Program-made: the position numbers and the translations under genes
Assembly (NCBI GenBank): GCA_020002185.1
Contig: CM034541.1
Span: 52,775,617-52,839,616 of the forward strand
Reading direction: 5' to 3'
DNA length: 64,000 bases
DNA from: Paraescarpia echinospica
Taxonomy: Eukaryota; Annelida; Polychaeta; Sabellida; Siboglinidae
Notes under the pieces: generated by a model
Databases searched by the model: none
What the model was told of the DNA's origin: nothing
Seen by the model: only the letters and a program-made list of their open reading frames with translations
Part shown: piece by piece, positions 1 to 9,616 of the stretch
How positions within the stretch are numbered: position 1 is the first letter of the stretch
Layout: each line of letters opens with the position of its first letter

Positions 1-1080
1 CATTTAGAATTTTACGCCTTTTAGCCGGCGCTTAATATATTTACAGCTGGTGTTCCTTTGTCTTATGCTGTAATTTGTGTGAGTACTGGTTTTATCTGAG
101 ATGAACAACTAATAAAACCCTCGAGGCCGAGTTAAGTGGTGAAGCGAACGAAACGTACAATGCTTGCGTCGTTTCGTCACGCACTTCAGAAAATTGGATA
201 TAGCCTACAAGTAAAAATGAAAGCATCCACACCGCAACACAACCGTCGAGAGATGTAGACAATGGTCGTTCACTTCTGGATATGGGATGTAGCCTACAAG
301 TAACAATGAAAGCATCTACACCGCAACACAACCGTCGAGAGATGTAGACAATGGTCGTTTACTTCAGGATATTGGATGTAGCCTACAAGTAACAATGAAA
401 GCATCCACACCGCATCACAACAGTCGAGAGATGTAGACAATGGTCGTTTACTTCAGGATATTGGATGTAGCCTACAAGTAACAATGAAAGCATCCACACC
501 GCAACACAACCGTCGAGAGATGTAGACAATGGTCGTTCACTTCAGGATATGGGATGTAGCCTACAAGTAACAATGAAAGCATCCACACCGCAACACAACC
601 GTCGAGAGATGTAGACAATGGTCGTTCACTTCAGGATATGGGATGTAGCCTACAAGTAACAATGAAAACATCCACACCGCAACACAACCGTCGAGAGATG
701 TAGACAATGGTCGTTCACTTCAGGATATGGGATGCAGCCTACAAGTAACAATGAAAGCATCCACACCGCAACACAACCGTCGAGAGATGTAGACAATGGT
801 CGTTCACTTCAGGATATGGGATGTAGCCTACAAGTAACAATGAAAGCATCCACACCGCAACACAACCGTCGAGAGATGTAGACAATGGTCGTTCACTTCA
901 GGATATGGGATGTAGCCTACAAGTAACAATGAAAGCATCCACACCGCAACACAACCGTCGAGAGTTGTAGACAATGGTCGTTCGCCATTAATGTGTTCGC
1001 GCAATTTCCGAAAGGTTAGTCAGTTATTTGGGACACATTAACACTGTGACAGGCTGTGTAGCGAACTGAGTTCAAGTGAT
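1..1080. repeat. dispersed repeat A, copy 1 (cut by window start)
   Basis: This stretch matches 3211-3755 in the same orientation. Both have a ~190 bp head beginning catttagaat, a central 89-bp minisatellite, and a ~90 bp tail containing ccgaaaggttagtcag. Homology stops at gttcaagt (about 1076 here, 3752 in the other copy). A conserved head and tail around a variable tandem core is the layout of non-autonomous elements that carry internal minisatellites. The superfamily is not identified and no clear terminal inverted repeats are visible. Confidence 0.75.
190..985. repeat. 89-bp minisatellite, about 9 copies
   Basis: The unit contains gtagcctacaagtaacaatg and gcaacacaaccgtcgagaga. Successive ttcaggatat starts at 541, 630 and 719 give a period of exactly 89 bp. 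Copies differ by only a few substitutions, so the array is recently homogenised. It forms the core of dispersed repeat A. Confidence 0.9.
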
Positions 1081-1439
1081 GATGATCTAATGAGCACTCT
1101 AGCAATATTTGCGAACGAATTTTTTTTAACATATCATACATATACTCGCATCCGATTTGACAATGTTAAATCGCGCGTCTGTAACTTTCAGGGAATTAGC
1201 AGCTCTTCACCTGACAAACCAGTTTTTCTTGACCACGCAATTACATATTTCGGTTACTTTACCAGAAGCTTCGAAGCTTGATTCCGATTGTGACAATACT
1301 TTGAGAATCAGAAGACTGATGCGGCAGGCCCGTCCAGGAAGTGGCTTAGCTTGTCGGGTACGAGAGTTGTTGTCTGGAAATTCCCAATGGTACAACGCCG
1401 GGCTCACACTGGCAGTCGAGTCTTTCGGTTGGTAGAGGG
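1081..1439. other. unassigned spacer
   Basis: Short open frames exist on both strands, but none shows a recognisable domain or splice context. I see no feature here. Confidence 0.5.
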
Positions 1440-2990
1440 TAATGCCAACTATGGTCTTTGGTCTTTTTTAATTTAGCAAACGCCTGATTTTTTTATGAAT
1501 GAGATCCAATATCTCCCCGGTCATCCAAGGGGTGTTCGCTGTTTCTGAGCGATCTTAATGTCAAACAGTTGTGTTGATTAGCAGGACTTTTCTTACATTT
1601 GCGTGTACACATGATACTTGGTGTTCACTTATGCCAACATCTAATACACAAGATTGTGTTATTTTAAGAGGGTTTGAGACAACGATGAGATTTAAGATGG
1701 TGGAAGTTGCACTGGTAATCCTTGTAGGCGTGTAAATAAGCTGGGTCATACCAAACATATACATATAATGGTTCAGTGATATATGCAACGGATTAGTGTT
1801 AGTGCTCAAGTGAGAATAGTCAAAGTTAAAATCACCGTTTATGATTAATTCTTGGTTGGTGACTAAATTACACTCCAAGCTGTATTGCTCGAGTTAATTT
1901 AAAAAGTCCACCTGTTTGGGTGGACGGTAGCATAAACCAATTAATATAGGTTTTGTCTTAGGTAAATACAGCTCAGAACAATAGAATATGACAGTGACCC
2001 AGTGAACTTATTTATATTAGTAATATTTTAGAACTACTAATCTATTTATTTGATTTCATGCTGCTTTATTTTAATGATTAAATTATGCATTATAATTTAT
2101 TAGTTATGTTATTATGGTACTGTGTTTATTTTAAGTTAACGTCTTACTACCATATTCCAATCATTTTGTTGCCTATTACTTAATTTATTTATTTATATCT
2201 GTATTACTATTGTGTGGCACAATCTTCAGTTTAAATAACTGTCTTAGTACTAGTACATTAGTTTCATGATCATGACGTATGGTGTATTGTAAAGTGCCAC
2301 AAACAATTTTGGATCTGGCGCTATAACAAATTAAATGTATTATTATTATTATTCAGCCCACACAGTTTCTAGATTAATACATACACCGTCTCTAGGTTTG
2401 AAAGCAATGTCACTTCTTATGTAAATACATACACCACCACCCTCGCGATTCCTGTCGCGCCGGAGAACGGCATAGTCAGTATCTTCGATTGCCAAGTCTG
2501 TGACCGACGAATCTAACCAATACTCCGTGATGCTGATTACCGCCACTTTAGTTGTTTGCGAGAACTCTTAAATCGTCAAGTTTCTCACTCGTTGACTCTT
2601 CGTCGGGGTCACCAGCAGTGTGCGACAGGTTCTCGTCGCCATCAGGATAACATCCCTTATCCCCGAGGGTTGCTTGCTTAAAGATCGGTGGTTGGTGGCA
2701 GATGTTGTTGTTGGCCGTGTCTTTAGCAAATGGAAGATGAGAAGTGAGATTTGATCGCACAGATAACTAAAGAAATCATTGGTGTTACATAGCTTGTCGT
2801 ACGCATCGTTTGTAACAACACCAGCACATTTGTTGTGGGTCCACTGGCCGCAGGAGTCACGCGAGATTGCTCTACTGCGAGCAGTGACACCTTTGTTTGA
2901 AGAAGAAACATTAATTGTGGTACCGCTAGACTTCTTGATGCTATCAGCGTCTCGGAGGAGATATAGTTGTCCAACGTTAGCACATTAAAA
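1440..2990 (-). pseudogene. CR1/L2-like non-LTR retrotransposon fragment (PHD-like finger + endonuclease)
   Basis: Read on the minus strand, about 2900-2770 encodes a PHD-like zinc segment (DSCGQWTHNKCAGV). This is followed near 2540-2350 by the start of an endonuclease/exonuclease/phosphatase domain (SITEYWLDSS, then RRDRNREGGGVCIYIRSD). The domain resumes at about 1985 (LPKTKPILIGLCYRPP) and continues to 1561 with the catalytic-type motif NGDFNFD and TSTILNLI. Near 1560-1440 it shows the linker that precedes reverse transcriptase (QKQRTP). At least two frameshifts and one internal stop (before 1878), plus a ~360 bp insertion, show it is dead. No reverse transcriptase follows, so the copy is also truncated. 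The domain order is typical of molluscan-type CR1/L2 LINEs; the clade assignment is inference. Confidence 0.8.
1987..2348 (+). mobile_element. nested non-LTR 3' end (truncated LINE or SINE tail)
   Basis: This AT-rich piece interrupts the endonuclease reading frame of the surrounding LINE between its LETVWAE and ELYLPKT segments. It ends with ggcgctataac followed by (tta)n. The same style of tail occurs at 37505-37612 and 42300-42385. The (TTA)n tail on the right places it in + orientation. Confidence 0.65.
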
Positions 2991-3210
2991 CATAAATATA
3001 ATACTATGACTTAGTGTACAAAACTGACGATAAGCATAAATCAAAGCAATTTGTTTCAATAATTACACATACCAACATGTTGTGTACTGGTATCGGCCAA
3101 TACGATAGGGCCAACCTCTTTTTTATACCAACAAAATAAACAAACAACAATGAATCGATCATAAAGAGAAAATTAATGAAAACAACTAGTAGGGTTTCAA
3201 AAAAGCCGTC
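2991..3210. other. AT-rich spacer
   Basis: No coding, repeat or RNA signal seen. Confidence 0.5.
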
Positions 3211-3755
3211 GCATTTAGAATATTACGCCTTTTAGCCAGCGCCTGATATAATTACAGCTGGTGTTCCTTTGTGTCATGCTGTAATTTGTCTGACTACTGG
3301 TGTTATCTGCGATGAAAAACTAATCAAACCCTCGAGGCTGAGTTAAGTGGTGAAGCGTACAAAATGTACAATGCTTGCGTCGTTCGTCACGTACTTCAGG
3401 ATATGGGATGTAGCCTACAAGTAGCAATGAAAGCATCCACACCGCAACACAACCGTCGAGAGATGTAGACAATGGTCGTTCACTTTAGGATATGGGATGC
3501 AGCCTACAAGTAGCAATGAAAGCATCCACACCGTAGCACAACCGTCGAGAGATGTAGACAATGGTCGTTCACTTTAGGATATGGGATGCAGCCTACAAGT
3601 AGCAATGAAAGCATCCACACCGCAACACAACCGTCGAGAGATGTAGACAATGGTTGTTCGCCGTTAATGTGTTCGAGCAATTTCCGAAAGGTTAGTCAGT
3701 TATTTTGGACACATTAATACTGTGACAAACTGTGTAGCAAACTGAGTTCAAGTAG
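3211..3755. repeat. dispersed repeat A, copy 2 (complete within window)
   Basis: Same head and tail as 1-1080, but with only three 89-bp core units (about 3395-3655). The left boundary follows aaaagccgtcg and the right boundary is gttcaagt. The copy-number difference (3 against 9) shows that the core expands or contracts independently of the flanks. Confidence 0.8.
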
Positions 3756-3959
3756 ACATAAATTAATCATGGAGGAGTGTAGCGATCCTTATGTGTGCAT
3801 AGCCGAACAGAGCTGCCTGGCTGGGAATATAATACAAACGAGCCCCGGTATTTATACACATCGAATATGCTACCACAATTATATTGTTGCAAATATAGTT
3901 ATCCGTATGCGCACCTGTTTATGTACGCATGTGTGCAGAGTGCCTGTGTGAATATGAGT
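3756..3959. other. short spacer
   Basis: Contains degenerate tg/ca-rich sequence. No gene recognised. Confidence 0.4.
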
Positions 3960-4760
3960 GTGTGTAGAAAGAAGTGTGATGCCGCGGTGGTTGCTGCAGA
4001 CTTCCTTGTTCCCTTTGTTTTTCCAGAACAGCAGGATTATTCCCCTTCTCCAGTCGTCGGAATCGCCTTTTTTACTCACACGATGAAGCTGATGTGAGTT
4101 AGCCAGTTTAGCATTGTGTCTCCACCACTTTTTAAAAGTTCGCTTGTGATTGAGCAGATTCCTGGGGCCCGTATGTTCTTTAGACGCTTGAGGGCGGTAG
4201 TAACCTCTTGTGTGGTTACTGGGTCGATGTTGCAGTTGTCATCACAAGGGGCACTTTCGGCGTCAGCTGTGAGGATGGGATCTGGTGGGTGGCATGTTTT
4301 GTTCAGCAGGTCATTGAAATGTTCTTTCCGCCAGTCTAAGCAGTCATTGATGTTTGTGAGTTTGGTTCCATCAAGCGCTTGCACAGTGATGGATCGGTTT
4401 GTGAGTCCTAATCGGCATGCATTTAGCTCGCTGCATATCATGTGTTGGTCTTGATTAGCAGCGGCTCTCTCAAGCTTGATCTTGCCCAAGGGCACGACGT
4501 CTTTCACGAGTACGTCGTTCCTGTTCATCTCTGTCTCCTCTCAGTCTGGCAGATCTGCGCGCCTCAAAAATAGCAAGTGTTTTGTCAGTTGCAACATGTG
4601 GTCGTCCCAGAACTTTGGTGGAGGCACAGTGCACGGCCGATTTGAATGTAACCCAGGTATCTTCAATGTTGGCCTCTTCTGGAAGATCTGATTGTCGTTG
4701 CAATAAACCGGACTAGCGATTTGAGATCTCAATGCGGAATTTGTCAACTACGTTGGGAGA
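3960..4760 (-). pseudogene. RTE-type LINE fragment (pre-RT linker and start of reverse transcriptase)
   Basis: On the minus strand, 4760-4470 gives the linker (QSDLPEEANIEDTW, KTLAIFEARRSARLRGD). About 4440-4076 gives WRKEHFNDLLN and VTTALKRLKNIRAPGICS, and about 4065-3985 gives DDWRRGIILLFWKNKG and CSNHRGITLLS. The last is the entry motif of RTE-clade reverse transcriptases. The fragment is split over three frames and carries a stop near 4725. It ends just after the GITLLS motif, so the catalytic palm is absent. The endonuclease of a similar element lies at 5890-6330 in the same orientation and may be the other half. Confidence 0.8.
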
Positions 4761-5889
4761 CAGTTAAACGGCTGATCACTTACATGAAGACGGGTGTACA
4801 CCGTTGTAAAGTCAGTTAGCTGTAACCAATGTATCGTGATGTGCGAATGTCAGTGTTCGGCCGCTTTCGGCGAGATGTCAGGAACGAAAGTTGCACGGCG
4901 AACGAATTTACGTAGTCGAAAGCAGGCGACTCGGGCAATAATGTAGATGGTAGATTTGCCTTTACGATTCCACGCGAAGCACCAGGCAACTACACGGAAA
5001 CGACGTCGCGACGTCGTTGTCGTTGATGTCGAGAGGATCATGTCGATAGCCCAGTGGAATGGCTACTCTTCGTTGACAATCGCCATTAGACGAAACGGTG
5101 GTGGCTTCGCATTCGAAGATCACGTCAAAACGGAGTTGCAGACGATTATCGCTCAGTCTTCTTCAAGACGCGAGATGATGTTCGTCTGGCCTCGAATGGC
5201 CGTTCTTTCATTATATAGCCCGATGGCCGGAAGCTAGTCTGACCAACCACGTCACTTGACACAAACCAAAGTCGTCCTAGAAATCGGCTCCCGAAACCTT
5301 TCACACTTCGAACCAATCCATTCAACTCGCTGAGTTTTAAATAGATTTTGCTAGCTAAACGCCTGGCTATGTCGGTGCACATATAATCTTTAACTTACGT
5401 GAATTACTTATATAATTAATTAACACTGGATTCCCTGTATCGCGCCGGATACCACAATGTTCATCGTACATTCCAACTCTCACGAATTAATCCATCATTT
5501 TAATAAAACACGTATTCTATTCATAAGCTAGGTGTGACCCCAGTGTTTTTCACACCTACATTTCTGTAAACAACTATTATAAGATCATAATATAATCTTC
5601 TTATAAGTAGTTTGCATGGTCACCATATTACCAGTCACGTTAAATAATTTCTTCTGATACAAACTTTCGTATACCTAACCGTAAGATTAGTGGTGAACGC
5701 TACAAATGAAATTAGTTAAATGTAACTCGTCGGTAGTTAAAACGTTACACGCCTTAATCGCCAGAGGGCGCCAGCACATACCTCAGCGACAATACATACC
5801 AGAGATGGCAGCACCATCCCATGACAATATTTTTGTAAACAAAATCACTATTCTAAAGCCTGACTAAATTATATACAAGCCACTTTGTG
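4761..5889. other. unassigned sequence between two RTE pieces
   Basis: The part around 4850-5250 is GC-richer and holds a 96-codon + strand frame (4947-5237) without any recognised domain. A perfect 20-bp palindrome (aacgacgtcgcgacgtcgtt) lies at 4999-5018. About 5400-5880 is AT-rich and featureless. It could be an insertion that separated the two halves of one RTE element. Confidence 0.4.
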
Positions 5890-6330
5890 ACACAGATCAT
5901 GGCGGCTGATGCGGGTGAAGTTGGCAAAGAGAACGTTTAGAATTGATCCTTTGTAGCGTCATCATTAATCTCAGTTGGCGAATAGCAAACAATGACTGAC
6001 GTGTGTCCAGCGCTGTGGAGACAACGGACGGAGAGAGGACGAGGCGAGACGGTATTCCAGGTGGTGAGAGCCTTTTTAATATTGGTATCCACGGCCAATC
6101 CATCCTCAGAGTAATGTTGTCCATCAGTTCAGCCAAACCAGATAGAGTTGTAGCCACCACAAAGGGTTTCTCCTGAGTCACAGAGACGTGTTTCCTGTTG
6201 TCCAGAGTTGTTGATTCTCAGATTGCTTAGTTCGCGTAATAGAAGCTACAGGGCAGCACTATTGTTCAATGTTAGAATGTTCCATGTTCCGCATCGGATG
6301 CTGCGTCGAAGGTTGATTTTATCTGGGGTT
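5890..6330 (-). pseudogene. RTE-type LINE endonuclease fragment
   Basis: Minus-strand reading starts near 6310 with IRCGTWNILTLNNS, the N-terminus of RTE apurinic endonucleases. It continues with LLLRELSNLRINNSG and, after a frame change, EDGLAVDTNIKKALTTW and VIVCYSPTEINDDATKDQF (about 5940). A stop follows directly and there are several frame changes, so it is not functional. Only about half of an endonuclease domain is present. It lies upstream, in the same orientation, of the reverse-transcriptase piece at 3960-4760. Confidence 0.75.
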
Positions 6331-6357
6331 GAGCTTAATCGTGGTCATCAGTCCAAA

Positions 6358-6665
6358 TAGGAAATTGTCCCCATGTTAGAAGATAGGGATGTTTCCCCAT
6401 GTTAGAAGATAGGGACATTTCTCCATGTTAGAAGATAGGGACATTTCTCCATGTTAAAAGATAGATAAATTTCCCCGTGTTAAAAGATAGGGATGTTTCC
6501 CATGTTAGAAGATAGGGGAAGTTTCCCCATGTTACAAGATAGGAAGTTTCCCCATGTTAGAAGATAAGAAGTTTCCCCATGTTAGAAGATAAGGATGTTC
6601 CCAATATAAGAACATAGGGAAATTTCTCCATGTTTGAAACATCTCCCCATGTTAAACGTCAATTC
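6358..6665. repeat. ~26-bp minisatellite
   Basis: About eleven imperfect units of the type ccccatgttagaagatagg followed by gatgtttc. Units vary by one to three bases in length. Two further degenerate units occur near 6740-6785 after a 75-bp interruption. Confidence 0.85.
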
Positions 6666-6789
6666 CGTTGATCGTAAAGGTATACGACAACTTTTTTAGT
6701 TCAAGGTGCCAATTTACCCTACTTTTTAGCCCTACAAATTCTATGTTAAAAGATAGGGAAATTTCTTCATGTTAAAAGATAGGTTCGTT

Positions 6790-7001
6790 TGTGACAAAAT
6801 ATACCGGACAGCATTTGAACCTGCCACACACGAGACTAGTTGGCCCGTAATAGGCTAGTGTTTTAGTGAGTGGAAAATTCCCTGCTAAATTTTATTCTAG
6901 ACGTTTCTTTGGTACTTTTTTTGGCGTGGATCAAGCAACGCTACTGGAGACGTGTCTGTTAGTTGCGCGCGGGAACCACACGACAATTGAGCAATACCAT
7001 C
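6790..7001. other. spacer before inverted repeat 1
   Basis: No recognised feature. Confidence 0.4.
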
Positions 7002-8185
7002 GTCCGTGGCTATAAAAAAAAATCGTACTGGAGACGTGTCTGGACTTGTTTGTTTGTCGCATGACGTCATTAAATAAGTACGCGTGATAAATTGGTCAAA
7101 CTGGTAGTGATTTTGTTAGCCAACATTTGTAAGAACTATATTGAAGTCCCGCTATCATCAAAGCGGTAATGAACAATCTGTATGCCGGAACAACATCCGG
7201 GTATTTTGTTCCATATTAAATCATAGGAGGTAAATTCTGCATTGCCTCCCTATTCATTATCTTTAGAAATGTAAGATATATAACATAATCCTGACCAATA
7301 GGTAGTGAACTAGAAAAGATAGGTCAAACTATGTCATTTCTGGTTACCATACAGGTCTAAGACTTTCCCATCACCCTGTTTGTAAATTTGTGCCTATCTA
7401 TGTCTCTTATTAATATTATACGTCGACTGGCTCCTGTATTAACAGAAAGGTATTTGTCATTTTTGCGTACCTATGACTATGTATGTTATTAATAGCACAC
7501 GTGAAGTGATTCCTGTCCTGGACATGCATGCAATATTCTTTGAAATACGACATTTGCACTTACCTCAGTTGATTGACCATTTGTAAACTGGTTGCAAACT
7601 GTTTTGAAGTGAAATTTGCTGTCGAAGTCTCATCTACACCTAGAGATAAACAGTACTGTTTCACCATTTTATCAAGCCAACATTCTGAACTTACACGTAT
7701 ATATATATATATATATATATATAATTTCATTCAACGCCGTTATTAAATAAGTAAGCACGCACGATGTCGACTCAACAAACTGACGGAGTAAAGAATTGGT
7801 TGCAAGCCTCTTTTTCGGAACAATCGCGTAACAAAGTGAAGCGTTATGATGAATAGTATATGAGTATAATAACCATTCATATAGGGTGTACAAGTATCTA
7901 TACAGTTTTACTGTATTACTGGTCAAGTGTACACACTGACATTATATTGTTTCTATCTTTTTTCCATACAGTAGTGTTTAAATTCTTGCTTCTTCGGTAA
8001 AAACCTTTCAAGCCTAATTCTATCGTAAAATGCTTAATCTGGCATCGGTAACTGAAAACGGACACAAATAAACATTTTGTTTGATTAAAATCATATTTTA
8101 TAGTATGTCTATGATATTACACATAAAAGTATAACCTACACAGCACGCTATGAAAAAAATAATAGCCTGGCATTGGTAACTGAAA

Positions 8186-8725
8186 ATGGACACAAATAAA
8201 CATTCTACTTTGATCATAATATTTTCGTATATAATATTTAATATTCTAAATATTATTGAAATAGTCTTTCAGAACTACATTGAAGACTCGATACTACCAA
8301 AGCGGCGACGAATGGTCTCTGTGCCGACACCAGCTTCCGCTCCTAACTACGTCACAACTTCTACCCACACCGCCAATATCACGACCTCCGCGCTTTCCTT
8401 TGCTGATCCGAACTTTACCATTGACTTTCCTATGTCCAAAATGAAGAAGACGCTTGCACGTCACATAACATGTAACAACTTTGAACTGTCAAGACTACAA
8501 TGTCTCGCTTGCGAGATAGATGATCCTAGTCAATTTTATCACGATTGCATGTTACCTGATGAGATTCTAATTGACTTGCACTTTGACGACGCTGTCGATG
8601 CCATTAATTCAACTGCAGTGATGAAAGACTGGTTGAGTGTTTTGTTAGACGCAGGTTTGAAGCTATCCGACCTGACGTCCGATCACTTGTGTACCATCGG
8701 GAGTTGGTTGCAAGAACCGTTTTAA
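8186..8725 (+). CDS. unknown 179-residue protein inside inverted repeat 1
   Basis: I do not recognise this protein. It has a hydrophobic N-terminus (residues ~8-32, IIIFSYIIFNILNIIEIVF) that may be read-in from non-coding AT-rich DNA. A basic patch follows (PKRRRMVSVP), then a Ser/Thr/Ala-rich linker. A compact conserved part starts at MSKMKKTLARHI and has a possible metal site C-x2-C-x9-H-x-C (CLACEIDDPSQFYHDC). An acidic helical C-terminus contains DDAVDAINSTAVMKDWL and LKLSDLTSDHLCTI. The same protein is encoded, broken, in the opposite arm. Its C-terminal 45 residues recur as a second diverged copy at 8811-8955. Both ends are followed within 75 bp by taaataaa, which could serve as polyadenylation signals. 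Conservation between arms is concentrated from MSKMKK onward, so the true start may be internal (about 8432) or on an upstream exon. It is probably a mobile-element accessory protein; no function is claimed. Confidence 0.5.
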   Translation: MDTNKHSTLIIIFSYIIFNILNIIEIVFQNYIEDSILPKRRRMVSVPTPASAPNYVTTSTHTANITTSALSFADPNFTIDFPMSKMKKTLARHITCNNFELSRLQCLACEIDDPSQFYHDCMLPDEILIDLHFDDAVDAINSTAVMKDWLSVLLDAGLKLSDLTSDHLCTIGSWLQEPF

Positions 8726-8810
8726 GAGGAGTGGCGAAACAAATTAAAGCAAATTGTTCTGGCAGTAATGGAGGATGATCTATAAATAAATATGTATTGT
8801 GGTTTTATGA

Positions 8811-8955
8811 GACCTTTGATGACATTAACCCAACTGCAGTGATTAAAGACTGGTTGACTGTTTTACAACAGTCAAATTTTAAACTCTCCGACATCACATA
8901 CGAACAATTGTGTTCTATCAAGAGTTGTTTACAAGACTTTGCATCTGAACAGTAG
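8811..8955 (+). pseudogene. second C-terminal module of the unknown protein
   Basis: This frame reads FDDINPTAVIKDWLTVL, then FKLSDITYEQLCSIKSCL, and ends in a stop after ASEQ. It aligns with the last ~45 residues of the 8186-8725 protein. No start codon or upstream domain is attached, so it may be an alternative terminal exon or a tandem-duplication remnant. It is followed by ctgtaaataaat, parallel to the ctataaataaat after the first module. The same module is present in the opposite arm near 9830-9955. Confidence 0.5.
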
Positions 8956-9161
8956 CAGTGACGGAACATTGTCCAGTCTCTTGTTATTGCAGTTATGGAG
9001 TGTGATCTGTAAATAAATTTATGTTGTTCACGAATAAACTGTGCAAACCGTATCTTGTGTAATTTTTCATACTATAAGTATTGTGCATTAGACGACATTG
9101 GTACATGAACTTAGTTATAAATATAGGCCTTACAGGGACTTTTGTCAATATCTAACAGTAA

Positions 9162-9616
9162 ACATCCCACATAGACAAGTGTACTGGACTATTCAAGTGT
9201 ACTGCACTAGACAAGAGTATCGCGTGTATCGAAACTGATTTCAACTAGAACACATATCATATTGAACCTATTGACTTGTATCCCTTATGCACAAATGTTA
9301 TAGTCTTACCTATCATTCATGTCATAGTTTGACATACTGACTTAGCCAGAACCACCACCTATTTACTTTATGTGTCAGTTTGAGAGTGACAACATTTAGG
9401 CCGCCGAGTTTAAAGTTCAAAACTACTTAGATCACCGAGTTGCACGATCCAAACTTAGACCAAGTTGAGTGTCTGACGCTCTAGCCACTGCACAACCGCC
9501 GCTTCTGTGTCTAGTAACTGCTATCATCACTTCCACCACCTCCTTCACCACCACCACCACCGCCGCTTCTGTGTGTACTAACTGCTATCATCACTTCCAC
9601 CACCGCCACCACCACT
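9162..9616. other. spacer (loop) of inverted repeat 1
   Basis: Unique sequence between the arms. Near 9500-9608 it holds a direct duplication of a cgccgcttctgtgt...ctgctatcatcacttcc segment with caccaccacc runs. No gene seen. Confidence 0.6.

Larger units (their letters stand above)
7002..9161 (+). repeat. inverted repeat 1, left arm
   Basis: The arm is the reverse complement of 9617-11916. Matching pairs include gtccgtggc at 7002-7010 with gccacggac at 11908-11916, the tgaagtcccgctatcatc segment near 7144 with 11620-11640, and the gtcaatatctaaca segment near 9147 with 9618-9632. The arm contains the reading frame at 8186-8725. A short (AT)n at about 7698-7722 is absent from the other arm. 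Identity looks roughly 90% by eye, with small indels. Confidence 0.88.
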
